Shown here: positions 20,521 through 31,493 of the stretch, piece after piece
Layout of the letters: every line of letters starts with the position of its first letter
Numbering within the stretch: the first letter of the stretch is position 1
NCBI GenBank assembly: GCA_963662175.1
Contig: OY759214.1
Location: forward strand, 10,912,001 to 10,976,000
Source of the DNA: Aradus depressus
Lineage: Eukaryota; Arthropoda; Insecta; Hemiptera; Aradidae
Direction of reading: 5' to 3'
Length of the DNA stretch: 64,000 nucleotides
Notes under the pieces: model-generated
Database searches by the model: none
What the model was told of the DNA's origin: nothing
Seen by the model: only the letters and a program-made list of their open reading frames with translations
Translations under genes and position numbers: made by a program

Positions 20521-21837
20521 CTGTAGTTAACCTGACCGGTCAGTCAAGTCCAGTCTGGCTCTCTGTAAAGAAGTGCCCTCAGACCTTTGCTGCAAGTATT
20601 GGTCAAGAAGCCCTATAAGACGGACCCTCAGCCCAAGCTGTACTGTAACGAGACAACACCTTGGCGTCTTCACTTCACGACCGCCCACATTCTCCAGACA
20701 TTCTTAGTATCATATATTTTACTATTTCTTTAGATTTAATTTGTTTGTTTTGTTTCCATTATTATAATTTTTTTAGTAACCTATATACAGTCCACTTATT
20801 TTGTTTTAATTTACCTTTTATCATTTATTTGCAGCAGGTATTAACAATCAGTAATGCAATAAAAGTGCTACAGTGGATAGAAACAAGAACAAAATGAATA
20901 TAACTAAATGAGAAAATACTATAAAATTTAAACAAACAAATAATGATGAAATAAGTGAAAAATAAATAAATAAAATAACAATAATAATTCAAAATTAATT
21001 CAATTCACAGCTTCATTATGAAGAAATCATACAAAATAAATGTGTCTAAATAAATATATAGAAGATAAAATAAATTTTTAAAAAATTGAAAAATAAAGAT
21101 TATGAAGGAGGAAATCTAGACCAGACTTGTGATAAAATTAATTTAAGAAAAACTGATGAAAAAAAAAGAAATAAGATAAAAGGATGAAGTTGAAAAAATA
21201 AATAGAATAAATGCGGAAAAAAAAAAAAAAAAAAATGATGTTGAGGAGCGGGAAAATATGGAGAAAGGGGAATCAGAGGGAGAAGATTGTTTACTGAGGA
21301 GGAATTGGAATGTTGTGTGTTAACTTCTCAAACTAACCGCTAGATTGTGCTGAATCGGTTTAAGAGCGCATTTCACGTGTTCAGCTTATGGAGCAACGTT
21401 GAATGTGTAACAAGAAGCCAGACACATTTTGATTTCAGTTCTGTCAAGTTTGTTTTGATTCTGCAACTCTTGTTTTCCTGTTTACTTCACAATACAGGTA
21501 TCTCCAAGTGATTTGGAAAGTGTTAACAACATCGCGGAGTGAAAAGACAAAAAGCGTTAAAGCTTAAAAGACAGTGGTAAAGTTACCAGAATAGACGTTC
21601 GGGAAAAGTTGTTCTGGATAAAACACCGCCGTTCAGTCCGCGAAGTTGTTCTAATGCTAACGTTATTGTGACGTTCAATGTTATTGTCAACATGAAGTAG
21701 TATAAATCAAACTTTTCTCTTTGTTCTTACTAAAAATTTCAAACAAAAAAAAAATTTAGTTTCTTTCTTTATCTTTAGATGGAAAACATTTATTGCAATA
21801 GAACAATGTTTGATGTGAGATTTCTTTGAGATCTACA
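20521..21837. other. No gene seen; A-rich block at 20880-21235
   Basis: 20880-21235 is strongly A-rich on the plus strand with (AAAT)-like phrasing and a run of As near 21219-21236. 21236-21800 is ordinary A+T-rich DNA. No coding signal. Confidence 0.4.
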
Positions 21838-22740
21838 TAATGAAATTAAAAACAATCTTTATTTTGGGACATACGTCCCCTATTCTTACTATAATAGCAT
21901 AATAACTCTATAATAACATAGAAAATAAAAAAATGAGTATACAAGTATCAACTAGTTCAGAAGCATAAAAATAAAAGAAAACAGGTATCTAGGAATAAAT
22001 ATTAAATGTTTAAGACAGGCAATGAATAGAACAATATAATAAACTAGTGAAAAATAATAAAGAGAACAATAAAAAAAGAAAAACAAATATGAATAATAAT
22101 GTGAAACATGATAACAATAATGACTTGTATATGAATTGTAAAAAACTGGAGTAACAATCTGTCCAGTGGAGAGAGACTAATAGGAGCCAGCCTTAGGAAT
22201 CATAGGAGGAGAATATGGAAAAGTAGGGACTTAAATGAAAGAAGAGTAGGAGCATGGCGAATCTGGAGAGGGAGAGAGTTCCAGAGGGAGTTAGCCTGGA
22301 TAAGGAAGGAGTTGTGGTAGGTTGTTGTCCTATGGGAAGGGAGGTAAAGATCAGAAGGACGGGATCTAGTGACTTTCTGGTGGATATGGGATTTAAATTG
22401 GAGCATTTGGAAGATGTAGGAGGGCTTTTGGGAAGATATGGTTTGATAGAGGAAGGATCCTAGGAAATATTGCCTATGAGAGGATGGAAAGAGCCATTTT
22501 AGGTTAGTATAAGAACTAGAAATAGAAGAGTGTCATGGGGAGTCCGAAAATGAATCTTGGAAAGAAATTCATGACTCGCTTTAGTTTCATGTCGAGCTCA
22601 CCAGAGAGTCCTCCAAAAAACAAAATAGGGGACAACAAGAGAGGATACCAACAGCTGACGGGTTTTAGTGGGAATACATAGGATGTATTGCGCTCCTATC
22701 AAAAAGGCTCTAGTGTAAAATTTGTATTTTGTTCCAGCCA
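21838..22740 (-). mobile_element. 5'-truncated Jockey-like LINE
   Basis: On the minus strand a reverse-transcriptase C-terminus is followed by a ~360-bp 3' UTR, an AATAAA at 21858-21863 (complement) and a TTGTTTTTAATTTCATTATG end. The upstream limit is uncertain; no target duplication was identified. Confidence 0.7.
22200..22406 (-). pseudogene. LINE ORF2 C-terminus
   Basis: The frame contains SRPSDLYLPSHRTTTYHNSF followed by ANSLWNSLPLQIRHAPTLLS and FKSLL, then a stop. 'R...Y..SF...A..LWNSLP..IR.A.TL..FK..L' is the characteristic C-terminal block of Jockey/CR1-type LINE ORF2. The start residue is only the first Met in an open frame of a truncated element. Confidence 0.8.
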
Positions 22741-23127
22741 AAGATGCAAATAATATATGCATCTTGATATATTTTCAAATATCAGCCATACATCGAAAAC
22801 TTATAAAAATTCTCATGTTGTTTTACTTTGACAAATCGTCAGTTACGTGGTTAACAGGTCTAAAGAAAGTATTTTCACTAATTTATTCTGAATAGGTAAA
22901 CTCCTCGTGATTCATAACGTACGTAATAGACTTCACCCCACTTATAATATATATTTTTCTCTATTAACTAACGTAGAGTGATGATATGGCGTATCACATA
23001 CTCATTTCCATCGGCAGAAATATAAATTTTGGATGCCTCGCGGCCTAACTTGAATAATTGTAAAGCTTGTTTTGTGCATTTAGTACCCCAGCCTCCCTCG
23101 GCTTGAGAAAATGTTAGTCGTTCTAGG

Positions 23128-23182
23128 ATTGCCTAGGGAAGGGGTCTTTAACGAGTACCTGACATCGTACAGGCTCAGAACC
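23128..23182 (-). mobile_element. SINE-A fragment
   Basis: GGGAAGGGGTCTTTAACGAG with TACCTGACATCGTACAGGCTC: a short piece of the SINE body. Confidence 0.7.
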
Positions 23183-23630
23183 GGTGTCGTCATGATGCGG
23201 ACAGTCCAACTTGCGATACGATTAATCAAGGGTCACTACTACCTGCTTCCTATTACAGGGATTTCCAATTTGCAGAGATGTTATTCCTAATCGAGGCACC
23301 AGACGGTATTTTTTTTCAAATAAATAATAAACTCCATTGTTAGCACTACTCGAGACAGCATGTTCTCTTTTATAGTACCCCTTTTTGGACGCCATGGAGA
23401 GGGTTGGGGCAACTTGGGGACTAAGCTGATAAATGAGTTACGAAATTATGTGACGCGCTGAACTCCTCCCAGACCCGCTCCGCACCAGTGTTTTATTTCG
23501 TCTCCCAAAAAAGTGGTTTAATATGACCTTTTTTGAAAACAAAGTTTATAATCCATGAGGGCACCGATTAAAGACCCGACATTCCAAATTTGGACGAAAT
23601 CGAATGAATAGATGCGCACTCAGTTCAGAA

Positions 23631-23905
23631 ATGACAAGTGTTACATCTTCCGAGGAACAACATTTTCATATTAAAACCCAATCTACTGATAATGAATCAC
23701 AAAGGTAAGTGTACGCCTGCTTAGCGTTACTGGCGTCATAAACAGCGTCTCTTTTTCTTTCTCAATTCTCTATTCTCTCGCGTTCAAAAACCTACATTTC
23801 TTATTTTTCTTACCATAGGCCCCTATTGTCTCTACTTTGGAATCAAATGTAGAGATTTCTGATGTTCCTAACAACAAAAATAATGATGATTTAACAAATG
23901 AATAA
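23631..23905 (+). other. Candidate two-exon gene remnant
   Basis: An ATG at 23631 opens MTSVTSSEEQHFHIKTQSTD and reaches a strong donor, CAAAG|GTAAGTG, at 23704/23705. A pyrimidine-rich 114-bp interval ends TTACCATAG|G at 23818. The next open stretch (23819-23905) reads APIVSTLESNVEISDVPNN and ends in a stop after LTNE. Both pieces are Ser/Thr/Asn/Glu-rich. Splicing as seen leaves exon 1 in phase 2, which would throw the second piece into a frame that stops after about 11 codons, so this is either chance or a decayed exon pair. I recognise no domain. Confidence 0.25.
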
Positions 23906-24129
23906 AAATAAAATAAGCCAATAAATAAAACTGTTTCCATCTAAAATGTTAAGTTAATTGAAAAACCCCGTACAACATAAAAATAATATTTATGGATCAA
24001 AAAACAAAAAAAATATTAAAATCGCAAAAAAAGTTTCACACAAGTACACACTATTTTTTTTTATTATATATTGATATAAAAATTAAAATTTGTACGCAAG
24101 ATATAATGTCAGTAAAACGTGTAGTAAAC

Positions 24130-24233
24130 TGTCCGCAAGTTGGAATAAGCAGCAGGTAGGAAAAGTAGGGATGGATTCCTGTTTTAATACCTTGTCCGCA
24201 AGTTGAAAATATTCTTCGATTGTCCGCAAACTG
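24130..24233 (+). repeat. Three spaced copies of TGTCCGCAAGTTG
   Basis: TGTCCGCAAGTTGG (24130), TGTCCGCAAGTTGA (24193) and TGTCCGCAAACTGC (24221) recur within 104 bp, with no other shared sequence between them. Confidence 0.5.
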
Positions 24234-24244
24234 CATATAACCTC

Positions 24245-24382
24245 GCAACCATCGCTTAGCGTCCCATCCAAAGAATGGCTTGCTCAAGTCCTTTTCACCT
24301 CGTAGATAAAAACCTAATGTTTCGAACCCGCGATCTTGAGCTCAGTAAGCAAGCACGCATACCACTGAGCTACCGTCGCCCC
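24245..24382 (-). mobile_element. SINE-A, head half
   Basis: From GCTTAGCGTCCCATCCAAAG through TTTCGAACCCGCGATC to CATACCACTGAGCTACCGTC: tRNA-like head and central block, without the 3' half. Confidence 0.85.
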
Positions 24383-25037
24383 TAGGGGATTTCTTTGTAA
24401 TTCTACACTCCTTCCTTTTTTTTCTTTTTTTTTTGAGTTTTTGAAAATCTGTGACCAAAATGCAGCACTTTTTCCCCCTTTCAAATGAAATGCGTGTCAC
24501 AAAAACTGGAGCACATAATCCCCCCCCCCCCCCCCTCCTCCTTTGGCCTAGATATAAATTTCATGTAATTGCGGTCCATTGTATATTATGTGGGGCAGAG
24601 CATCTGTGAGCCACTATCCAGGAATCAGATCCCAACCCACAATCAGGGTGAGGGGAATCTGACGAGCAGAGACATTAAGGACTACCCTCAACCAACTGTT
24701 CCGTATAGGTTAAGTTGGTCATCAAAAGTACCAGCTAGAATAGAACTGTTGGGCTGTGTAAGGAGATTTTTAATTCATGTATAGTATATTCACAGCTCTA
24801 CATTTCTCTCATTTATTTTTTGGTTTTTACAACCTAACGATTCTAGATGTTTCGGGGAGCCTTCCCATCAGTATCCATAATTTATTTGTTCTCGGTAATA
24901 ATATCTGAATCAAAATTATTATTTTTATAGAACATAATCATTGAGTCGACCTCAATGTTTAAACTCCAAGTTAAGTCTTTTTATTATAAACAAATATAGA
25001 AAATAACAAAATAATGATAATACATATTTACTAGAAA
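24383..25037. other. No gene seen; short C tract
   Basis: Contains a 17-base C tract near 24521. The 71-residue plus-strand frame at 24569 has no recognisable family. Confidence 0.4.
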
Positions 25038-25664
25038 ATATCTGTGGTCACAGAGAATAAATTGGTAAGTCTAAATTCGTAACTTTTCAGGGCAGCACTT
25101 TTTTACTTTTGCATTAATCATGTAAATGCAATTTTTGGAATAAATAAATTATGTTTGCATCTTTATTAATAATATATTTTCTAAATCTATAGGAGTGAAT
25201 AAAAATGAATATTGTTAATTCTTTCTTAGATTTTCCCTTCGTTACCTAATCATTCCCCATCACTTACCTAATTATTGACCACATTTACCTAATTTTTATA
25301 TACACTTACCTAATTATTAAAAATACTTTTTGAAATACTCGTGAATGATGCCTCTCTGAAGTTGAGCAAGTTGATTTAACCGAAAACGCCCTATTCTCTT
25401 GGAATAGTCTGCCGCAGTGAATAAATGGTTAAATGCAAATATGTCGTGAATGATTCCTCAAAGAAGTAGATTAAGTTGATTTAACCAAGAAAATACAAAA
25501 TTTTACGAGATACCAAGAAAGTTGCATCTTTATAATTCCGAAAGTATTAGAGTCCTGAACTCCCAGCTTCTTCACAGTGCGCAGATGGCTTGGGAGATCA
25601 TCACAATACACTTAACTCATTTGGCCATTTTACGACTTAGCTTATTCCCTGTGACCAGAGATAT
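25038..25664 (+). mobile_element. MITE-like element, 23-bp terminal inverted repeats
   Basis: Left end ATATCTGTGGTCACAGAGAA and right end (inverted) ATATCTCTGGTCACAGGGAA, each continuing TAA, differ at two positions. A second copy at 44370-44830 lies on the other strand and shares the interior. The interior holds a run of ~21-bp phrases built on CTTACCTAATTATT (25255-25320), and two AATGATGCCTCT / AATGATTCCTCA blocks. No coding capacity; superfamily unassigned. Confidence 0.75.
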
Positions 25665-25835
25665 GATGTACTGAAAAGTCACCCTAAATACATATTAATG
25701 TATAAGAATGGAATGCTGACGAAGCTGTAATTCATAGAGAATATTTCAAAATGTCTGAAAATTTCAAGTTAAAAGTTGAGGTCATTAAAATGGCAAACTT
25801 TTCTCCTCATTTTTATTCAATTCTAGTTTAGAGTT

Positions 25836-26081
25836 AGTTAGTTATTGCGACTCATAGGTACTGTGTGTACATACCAACTCTTCTAAGGGAGTTCTAAATT
25901 TTGCCTACCCTCGGTTTATTCACCTAGGATAGGGATCTTAAACGATTACCTGACATCGTACTCGCTCGAGACCATCGCTTAACGTCCCATTCGATGGACG
26001 GCATGGTCAAAGTTTTTTCACCTCCCGGGTAAAAAAAATCTTAAGGCCTCAGCCGAGGTTCGAACCTCGAGTTTTATGAGA
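25836..26081 (-). mobile_element. SINE-A, diverged
   Basis: Runs from the AGTTATTGCGACTCAT tail to GGTTCGAACCTCGAG in the head, with an internal deletion near 25870. The stem arms are of the AAGTTTTTT/AAAAAAT subtype. Confidence 0.8.
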
Positions 26082-26084
26082 CCT

Positions 26085-26165
26085 CCTCGAAAGCCGGCTA
26101 GCATAAAATAATAGAAAAAAAACTGTGTGAGATGAGACTACAATCTTGTTTTGCAACCTGAGGTG
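26085..26165 (+). repeat. Single copy of the 17.3-kb inverted-repeat motif
   Basis: CCTCGAAAGCCGGCTAGCAT with AAAATAATAG matches 17573-17600 closely. It is followed by a CTGTGTGAGATGAGAC segment matching 17255-17275 inverted. Confidence 0.5.
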
Positions 26166-26166
26166 G

Positions 26167-26248
26167 TAGGCTCAAGGTTTTTTCATTTCCCAGATAAAAA
26201 AATCTAAGGGCCTCGTCCGGGTTTCGAACCCGCGATCTTGAGCTCAAT
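26167..26248 (-). mobile_element. SINE-A head fragment
   Basis: Stem region and B box only: TTTTTTCATTTCCCAGATAA, then GGGTTTCGAACCCGCGATCT with TGAGCTCA. Confidence 0.75.
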
Positions 26249-26609
26249 AGATAATTAATTTAGAAAACTAGCTGATAAATTTATCTTTATAAATAGTACA
26301 AAGTACTCGGCAGCCTTTTATAATAAAATAACTCCATTATTTTATATTATTCAAAGAACAAAGATCTTTTAATGAGTCAAAAAAGAATGTGCTGTATTAA
26401 AAAAAGTTGTGTTTTTTCTTGAGAGACCTCCCGTTGTTTATTAAATTTTTCTCTTATTCCGTTACAAGAGAATGTCATTGTGTTTCTCCCATAATAAACA
26501 TTATTAAGAATATTTTCTCTTGTCAGGCTTGTTGCATTATTCTTCATATATTTTTCATTCTGCACCTCTGGAACTCTCGAACACCTGCATTTTGTTTTAA
26601 TTACTAAAA
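26249..26609. other. No gene seen
   Basis: A+T-rich; overlapping short frames on both strands are the expected result of low stop density by chance. Confidence 0.4.
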
Positions 26610-27190
26610 TAACTTTGGCTCTCCCTCCAAAGCCATTCCACCGTTTGCCCTAAAACAATATGTGATCTACCACTTCCCGTCGGCCAATTTTACGGAAACT
26701 TTATAAATTCCGCCGTTATGGAGTTTAGAATTTAAATATAAAATTTCTTGTCGATATATTCATCACTTTGGTAGTTACTGGCACTTTTGAGTTGAACCCT
26801 CCTCTGATTCCCTCTTCTGCTGAAAATTAATAGGTTTCATCCTTAAGGGGTTTTGGATATACATATTACATTTTGTGTCAATAAGTTCATTACAATAGCA
26901 GTTATTAGAGTTTTTGTGTTAAGCCTCCCCCTAATCCCCCCTTTCCTCTATCCGATTTGGCTGAAAACCAATAGCTGTTGTCCTTAGAGGGTACTGAGTA
27001 CACTTATAAAATTTGGTGACGATACATTCATTCTATCGGGAGTTATCTTGTTCACAGACACACATACAGACATTTTATTTCATTTATTTGGAATCAGGTG
27101 GTCGGAAAATATGAAATTCCGGTGAAAACTCAACATCGAATTTTCGACCGATTACATAACTTCCCCTATACTTCCTATAGCTGGAGAAGT
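26610..27190 (-). mobile_element. Family B, near complete, three monomers
   Basis: Starts in GGCTCTCCCTCCAAAGCCAT and ends TACATAACTTCCCCTATACT with TCCTATAGCTGGAGAAGT. Monomer cores recur near 26695, 26810 and 26950 (CCGATTT or CTGAAAA-AATAG phrases). The first hairpin is missing. Confidence 0.8.
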
Positions 27191-28485
27191 AAAAAAAAAA
27201 AACAGATATTAACCTACTCTTACCGGAAGATACTAGCAAAATTGATTTATTTTCTTGAAACGTTGATCCAAAACTCGTTACCTGGAAGGAGAAAAACCGA
27301 TTCCATTTTTGGATTCAGCAGTAGTCGGAGGGTGCCATGTCTTAGACATAATCTAGTTTCTTGGATATTCGTTGAAGTTTCTGAATTTTTTTTCTATGAT
27401 CAAATCATGTTGCCAAATAATGGTGTCTTCCGGCTATCTATTGTACAAAGTGATCTGCTGTCTCGTCACTGCATCTATCGGTGTTATACGAGTATATACA
27501 TGTACTAGATAGGCTGGTGCTTTACCAGGGACTTAAGCATCCAAGCTCTTATCCCTTCCCTGAAAGTGCTGGGCTTCCTCCTTTTGTCTTTTTGTCTTAC
27601 CAGGATCTGAAGATACCAAGTGTTGCATGAAAGACCTAGTCTCCCAATTTCCATTGCAAATCTAAGAAAATTCCCGTGGTCACATCTTATAAAATTCTCT
27701 TCTATGGACAATATCTCTACATATTATCACAATATCTCCCCCAACTTTGAATCCTCACTCAGCATGTGATTCTTTCTCCAGAAGGACGTCCAGACAGATC
27801 TCTCGAGGTTGGTCTGCCCTTGACCTCTATGATATTAGGATGTCTTCTCCCAGGAAAATAGCTTCTCGACTGTCTGCATATTGTTGTCTCTCCAGAAGGT
27901 TACTGGTTCATTCCTTTGAAGGTAAACGACGAGCTACAGTCCGAGACAGTTGGGGAGGTATGAAGCCCTCCTGCAGTGTGACCCAGCAGCCTAGTTCTGA
28001 ACACGTCTTCACCGGCTAGACCCATACTCCTGTTTTGACATCTCCCTGACATCTGGAGCCCCCAGGTGAGAGACGGGACCACAAACACAGAACAATGATG
28101 GGCTGTTGTGGCCCACTGGCACACTTCATCTGTACCAGTCAGTCCTGCCCAGTCCGTTACCTCACCTCAGCCACGTCTTTCCCTTTCTAAAAAAACAAGG
28201 GAAAAAAGTGGTCTTCTTCTGAACAACACTGGTCCCGCCGACTCCAGCTCCTCTTCAGGACAGTCCCGGACTGGAAATGGGGAAAAATCTGAACCAATTA
28301 TATATAAATCTTAAGTTAACAGAAAAAAAATTGATAAAAGTAAAAAAAAACTGGTTTCAGATACTAATTTCTTCACTGTAAATATTTTTCATATTTTCGC
28401 AATGGATTTTCAAAATAATGAAAGCATGCCAACTCTTTAGTTTCTTTTTCCTTCTGAGGCATCTAACATACTTACATATTTTAAC
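27191..28485. other. No gene recognised; GC-richer 27740-28290
   Basis: 27740-28290 stands out by G+C content and carries open frames on both strands (27747-28019 and 28108-28314 on plus). I find no recognised domain and no consistent splice architecture. It may be a decayed gene or element. Confidence 0.35.
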
Positions 28486-28835
28486 AAAAGTCGTCGGTGA
28501 ATCACCGACTATGTACTTCCCCAACCAGTATTAATTACGTTTTCGCTCTCCCTCAAAAGCCTATCGACCGTTTGGCCTAAACTCAATATTTGACTTGCAT
28601 AGTGGCTTTTAAATCCTCATACTAAATTTGGTGTTTTTCTCATCCTCTCGTTCCATTCGACCGATTTCGCGGAACGGGAATAGTAATGTAGTTGATATAT
28701 ACATTCTTCCGCAGACACATACACACATCCAGATAGAAATCGGTTGGGAAACATAGAATTCTGTTGAAAACTTCGCATCGAATTTTTGACCAATTACATA
28801 ACTTCCCCTATATACTTCGTATAGCTGAGGAAATA
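28486..28835 (-). mobile_element. Family B, complete short copy
   Basis: Both ends are present: AAAAGTCGTCGGTGAATCAC with CGAC (a 17-base palindrome) then TGTACTTCCCCAACC at the left, and CATAACTTCCCCTATATACT with TCGTATAGCTGAGGAA at the right. Internal monomers are reduced to about one. Confidence 0.85.
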
Positions 28836-29010
28836 AGAAACACAGCATTCGCATCAGCGCAATTATTGCAGACAAACGTAGATGTACCATTTCAATGTCA
28901 TTGTTACCAACGAGAATTATGACCCAATTAGGAAATAGTTACAGAGAACCGTCATCTCTTTGATATTTTCAAAAGCTTTTCTGTTCTTTTCCTTAATAGT
29001 AAGAAACAAA

Positions 29011-29350
29011 ATGTCGGCGAATAATCGTCAATGTACTTCCCCAGCAAGAATTATGTTTTCACTCTCCCTCCAAGACACATTTATTAGGGTTTTGAGTTGA
29101 ACCCCCTTTTCTGATCTCCCCTTCCCTTAGGCCGATTTCGTTGAAAGTTATAAGATGGCTGTCCTTACAGAATTTTGAATTTAAGTAAAAATTTAATTCC
29201 GGATATACGTATAAAATGTCGTATGAATTTGTTATATTATGAATTATTGTTTGTTGATATTTAATATCAGAGAAAACATTAAATTCAAAATTGAAATTTC
29301 TGACATATTACATAACTTCCCCTATACTTGGTATAGCTGGGAAAATAAAA
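29011..29350 (-). mobile_element. Family B, complete short copy
   Basis: ATGTCGGCGAATAATCGTCA with ATGTACTTCCCCAGC at the left; CATAACTTCCCCTATACTTG with GTATAGCTGGGAAAA at the right. Confidence 0.8.
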
Positions 29351-29584
29351 AAAATATAGTATGCAGAATTACTTATTCTGTCCTGGGCTTTACAACTTTT
29401 TGCATTCCCCCCTCCGGGGGGCCCCCCCCCCAAAAAAAATAAAAAATTCCTTCGCATTGCTAATTAAATATAGCCCTATGATCTGATTAGCGTTTTTATT
29501 TTAGCCTTCCGTGGCAGAACAGCTTTCTCCCAAGGGCCAACGCAATATTCCCTCTTGTAACCTAGAAAAACATCCCTCATGATT

Positions 29585-29841
29585 TGAGTGGTTGACGCGA
29601 AAAAGGTTCTAAACGCCACTTTAGTCGAAAATGAGATTTCTGTGGAATCAGGTTCTATAGGTCTCTAGGGACTGTGTAGGGAAGTTTTTTTTTGCCGTTA
29701 CAGCAGCAGTTGGTAGTATTGAGCCCACATCAGCGTTGAGCCTCATGGAAGAAGGTTCTAACAGCCACCAGTAGTTCTCAACATGGCAGCGGAAGGAAGT
29801 GTTATTTTGGCGTTTAGAACCTTTTTCGCGTCAACCACTCA
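29585..29841. mobile_element. MITE with perfect 34-bp terminal inverted repeats
   Basis: TGAGTGGTTGACGCGAAAAA and the next 14 bases (29585-29618) are exactly inverted at 29808-29841. The 257-bp element is noncoding and has a T run at 29687-29695. No convincing target duplication is visible, so the superfamily is open. Confidence 0.85.
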
Positions 29842-30228
29842 TTTATTGGGTAGGAATTAATGTAATCTGGTGCATTTGGAAAATATCTGCATCTTCACTT
29901 GCAGTTTTCTCTAAGAGAGTTATTTTTATAAAAGATATCTTCATAATCAGGGAGCAGAAGTGATGGTGTCGTAATTAATCGATTACACTGACAGGTTGAC
30001 ATCTCATTTGAAATTGTTTACCATTCAAACTTCAAAATGTACTAATTTAGGTCAAAATTCACTTTTTGTAATTTCTTAATATTTTAACTTCATGAGGTGT
30101 CCGGAATGCTAAAAAACGTGTTTTTTTTTTGAAAAAGTATGTTTGTCTGGGCCTCTGTCAACATAGTTCCTATCAAAAACGGCTGAGTGGATGTGTAGGA
30201 TGTTTGACACGTATGAAGGGCTAGTTTT

Positions 30229-30442
30229 TTTTTATCTGGAAGGTAAAAAACAATTGAGCACGCTGTCCTTCGGACGGGTCCCGGTTGGATGGATTTGAGC
30301 TTGTGGTAACCTCAGATAACTAAACCTAGGTAGGCAAAATTTAGAACTCCCACAGTAGAGTCGGTCCCATGAAGAAAGAGCGCTCTGGTAGTAGGCGATA
30401 TGACCTCGTAGTTAAAGCCCGGGCATGAGTCATAATAACTAA
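30229..30442 (+). mobile_element. SINE-A without head
   Basis: From the stem region to GGGCATGAGTCATAATAACT with AAC; an internal block is rearranged between 30290 and 30330. Confidence 0.85.
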
Positions 30443-30736
30443 CATATAAAGGAATTATACCTCCCTATTGTTTTAGGGGGAAATTGGCACATGCGCAGAT
30501 GCGATATATCCCATAACTTTAAAAAAAAAATGGATTCGCATAATTTTCTTACCGATATATTTTCTACTAATTTCCAAAAGAAAGTTTTCTAAAAAAGATA
30601 GTTCTCTAAACCTTGTATGTAGTTTGTAGATATTTTTAAAAAAATCATATTTTGAAAAACATGGTGTAATAAGACCACAATATTAGTCACTAGTCCTATA
30701 TGTAGATATGATGTATATATGTATATAAGACTAGTG

Positions 30737-31076
30737 AGGGCGCCGGTAGCTCAGTGGTATACGTGCTGGTCTTCTGAGCTCAAGGTCGTGGGTTCGTAAC
30801 CCGACCGATGCCCTTAGTTTATTTTATCTGGGAGGTAAAATAAACTTAAGCACGCCGTCCTTCGAATGGGACGTTAAGCGTTGGTCCCGAGCCTGTACGA
30901 TGTCAGGTACTCGTTAAAGACCCCTGCCCTAGGTGAATAAAAATTTAGGGTAGGCAAAATTTAGGACTCCCATAGTAGAGTCGGGCTCATGTCCACCAGA
31001 GTGACGAAAGAGCTCTCTGGTAGTAGGCAATATGACATCGTAGTTAAAGCCCGGGCATGAGTCATAATCACTAACT
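30737..31076 (+). mobile_element. SINE-A, full length, with target duplication
   Basis: The best complete copy (340 bp). Order: head with TAGCTCAGTGG and GGGTTCGTAACCC; 11-bp stem AGTTTATTTTA / TAAAATAAACT; central GGACGTTAAGCG block; CTGCCCTAGGTGAATAAAAA; a hairpin ACCAGAG ... CTCTGGT; GTTAAAGCCCGGGCATGAGT; tail CATAATCACTAAC. Flanks 30724-30736 and 31078-31090 match at 11 of 13 positions (TATAAGActAGTg), consistent with LINE-machinery insertion. Polymerase III promoter boxes are intact apart from one B-box base. Confidence 0.92.
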
Positions 31077-31134
31077 TTATAAGAGTAGTCAGATGTTTTT
31101 TGTTTCCACAATTTATGGGACAATTATCATCTAG

Positions 31135-31269
31135 GAGGTGAAAAACCCTTGAGCTCGCCGACCGTAAAATTTTAGAACTATCACAGTGGAGTCGGGATCA
31201 GATCCACCAGAGTGATGGTTTGGGCGATATGACCTCGTAGTTAAAGCCAGGGTATGAGTCACAATAACA
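31135..31269 (+). mobile_element. SINE-A 3' fragment
   Basis: Stem remnant then ACTATCACAGTGGAGTCGGG and CTCGTAGTTAAAGCCAGGGT with ATGAGTCACAATAAC. Confidence 0.8.
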
Positions 31270-31275
31270 ATAAAA

Positions 31276-31469
31276 AAAGGAGGGAACAGAGGAGGAGGTC
31301 TCAACTCAAAAACGCTAATAACTGCCCATGTTATGAATGTATGGAGACAAAATTTAGTATGAGGATTCAGAAGATTGTTAGTATATTATAGATATTTAGC
31401 CGAAACGGTTGGTTGGTTTTGGAGGGAGAGCGAAAACTTAGTTGATTAATTCGGTTTTGGATAAGTAGG
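31276..31469 (+). mobile_element. Family B, terminal part
   Basis: Half a monomer (CTCAACTCAAAAACGCTAAT, TATGAATGTATGGAGAC) and the GGAGGGAGAGCGAAAACTTA block; the final hairpin is replaced by a G tract. Confidence 0.7.
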
Positions 31470-31471
31470 GA

Positions 31472-31493
31472 GGGGGGGGGGGGGGGGGGGGGG
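31472..31493. repeat. 22-base poly(G) tract
   Basis: Uninterrupted Gs. Another run of the same length lies at 59305-59326. Lengths of such runs may be unreliable in the assembly. Confidence 0.9.

Noticed and set aside
23128..23182. Regulatory site cluster
   Set aside because: Explained by a SINE-A body fragment.
27747..28314. Host gene in the GC-richer stretch
   Set aside because: Open frames exist but no domain, no consistent exon borders and no bias between strands; listed as unassigned DNA.
30737..30805. tRNA gene at the head of SINE-A (also at 1-120, 32990-33063, 54690-54765, 61500-61574, 59836)
   Set aside because: A-box and B-box sequences are present but no acceptor stem closes, the anticodon arm is not convincing, and each is continuous with the same repeat body.
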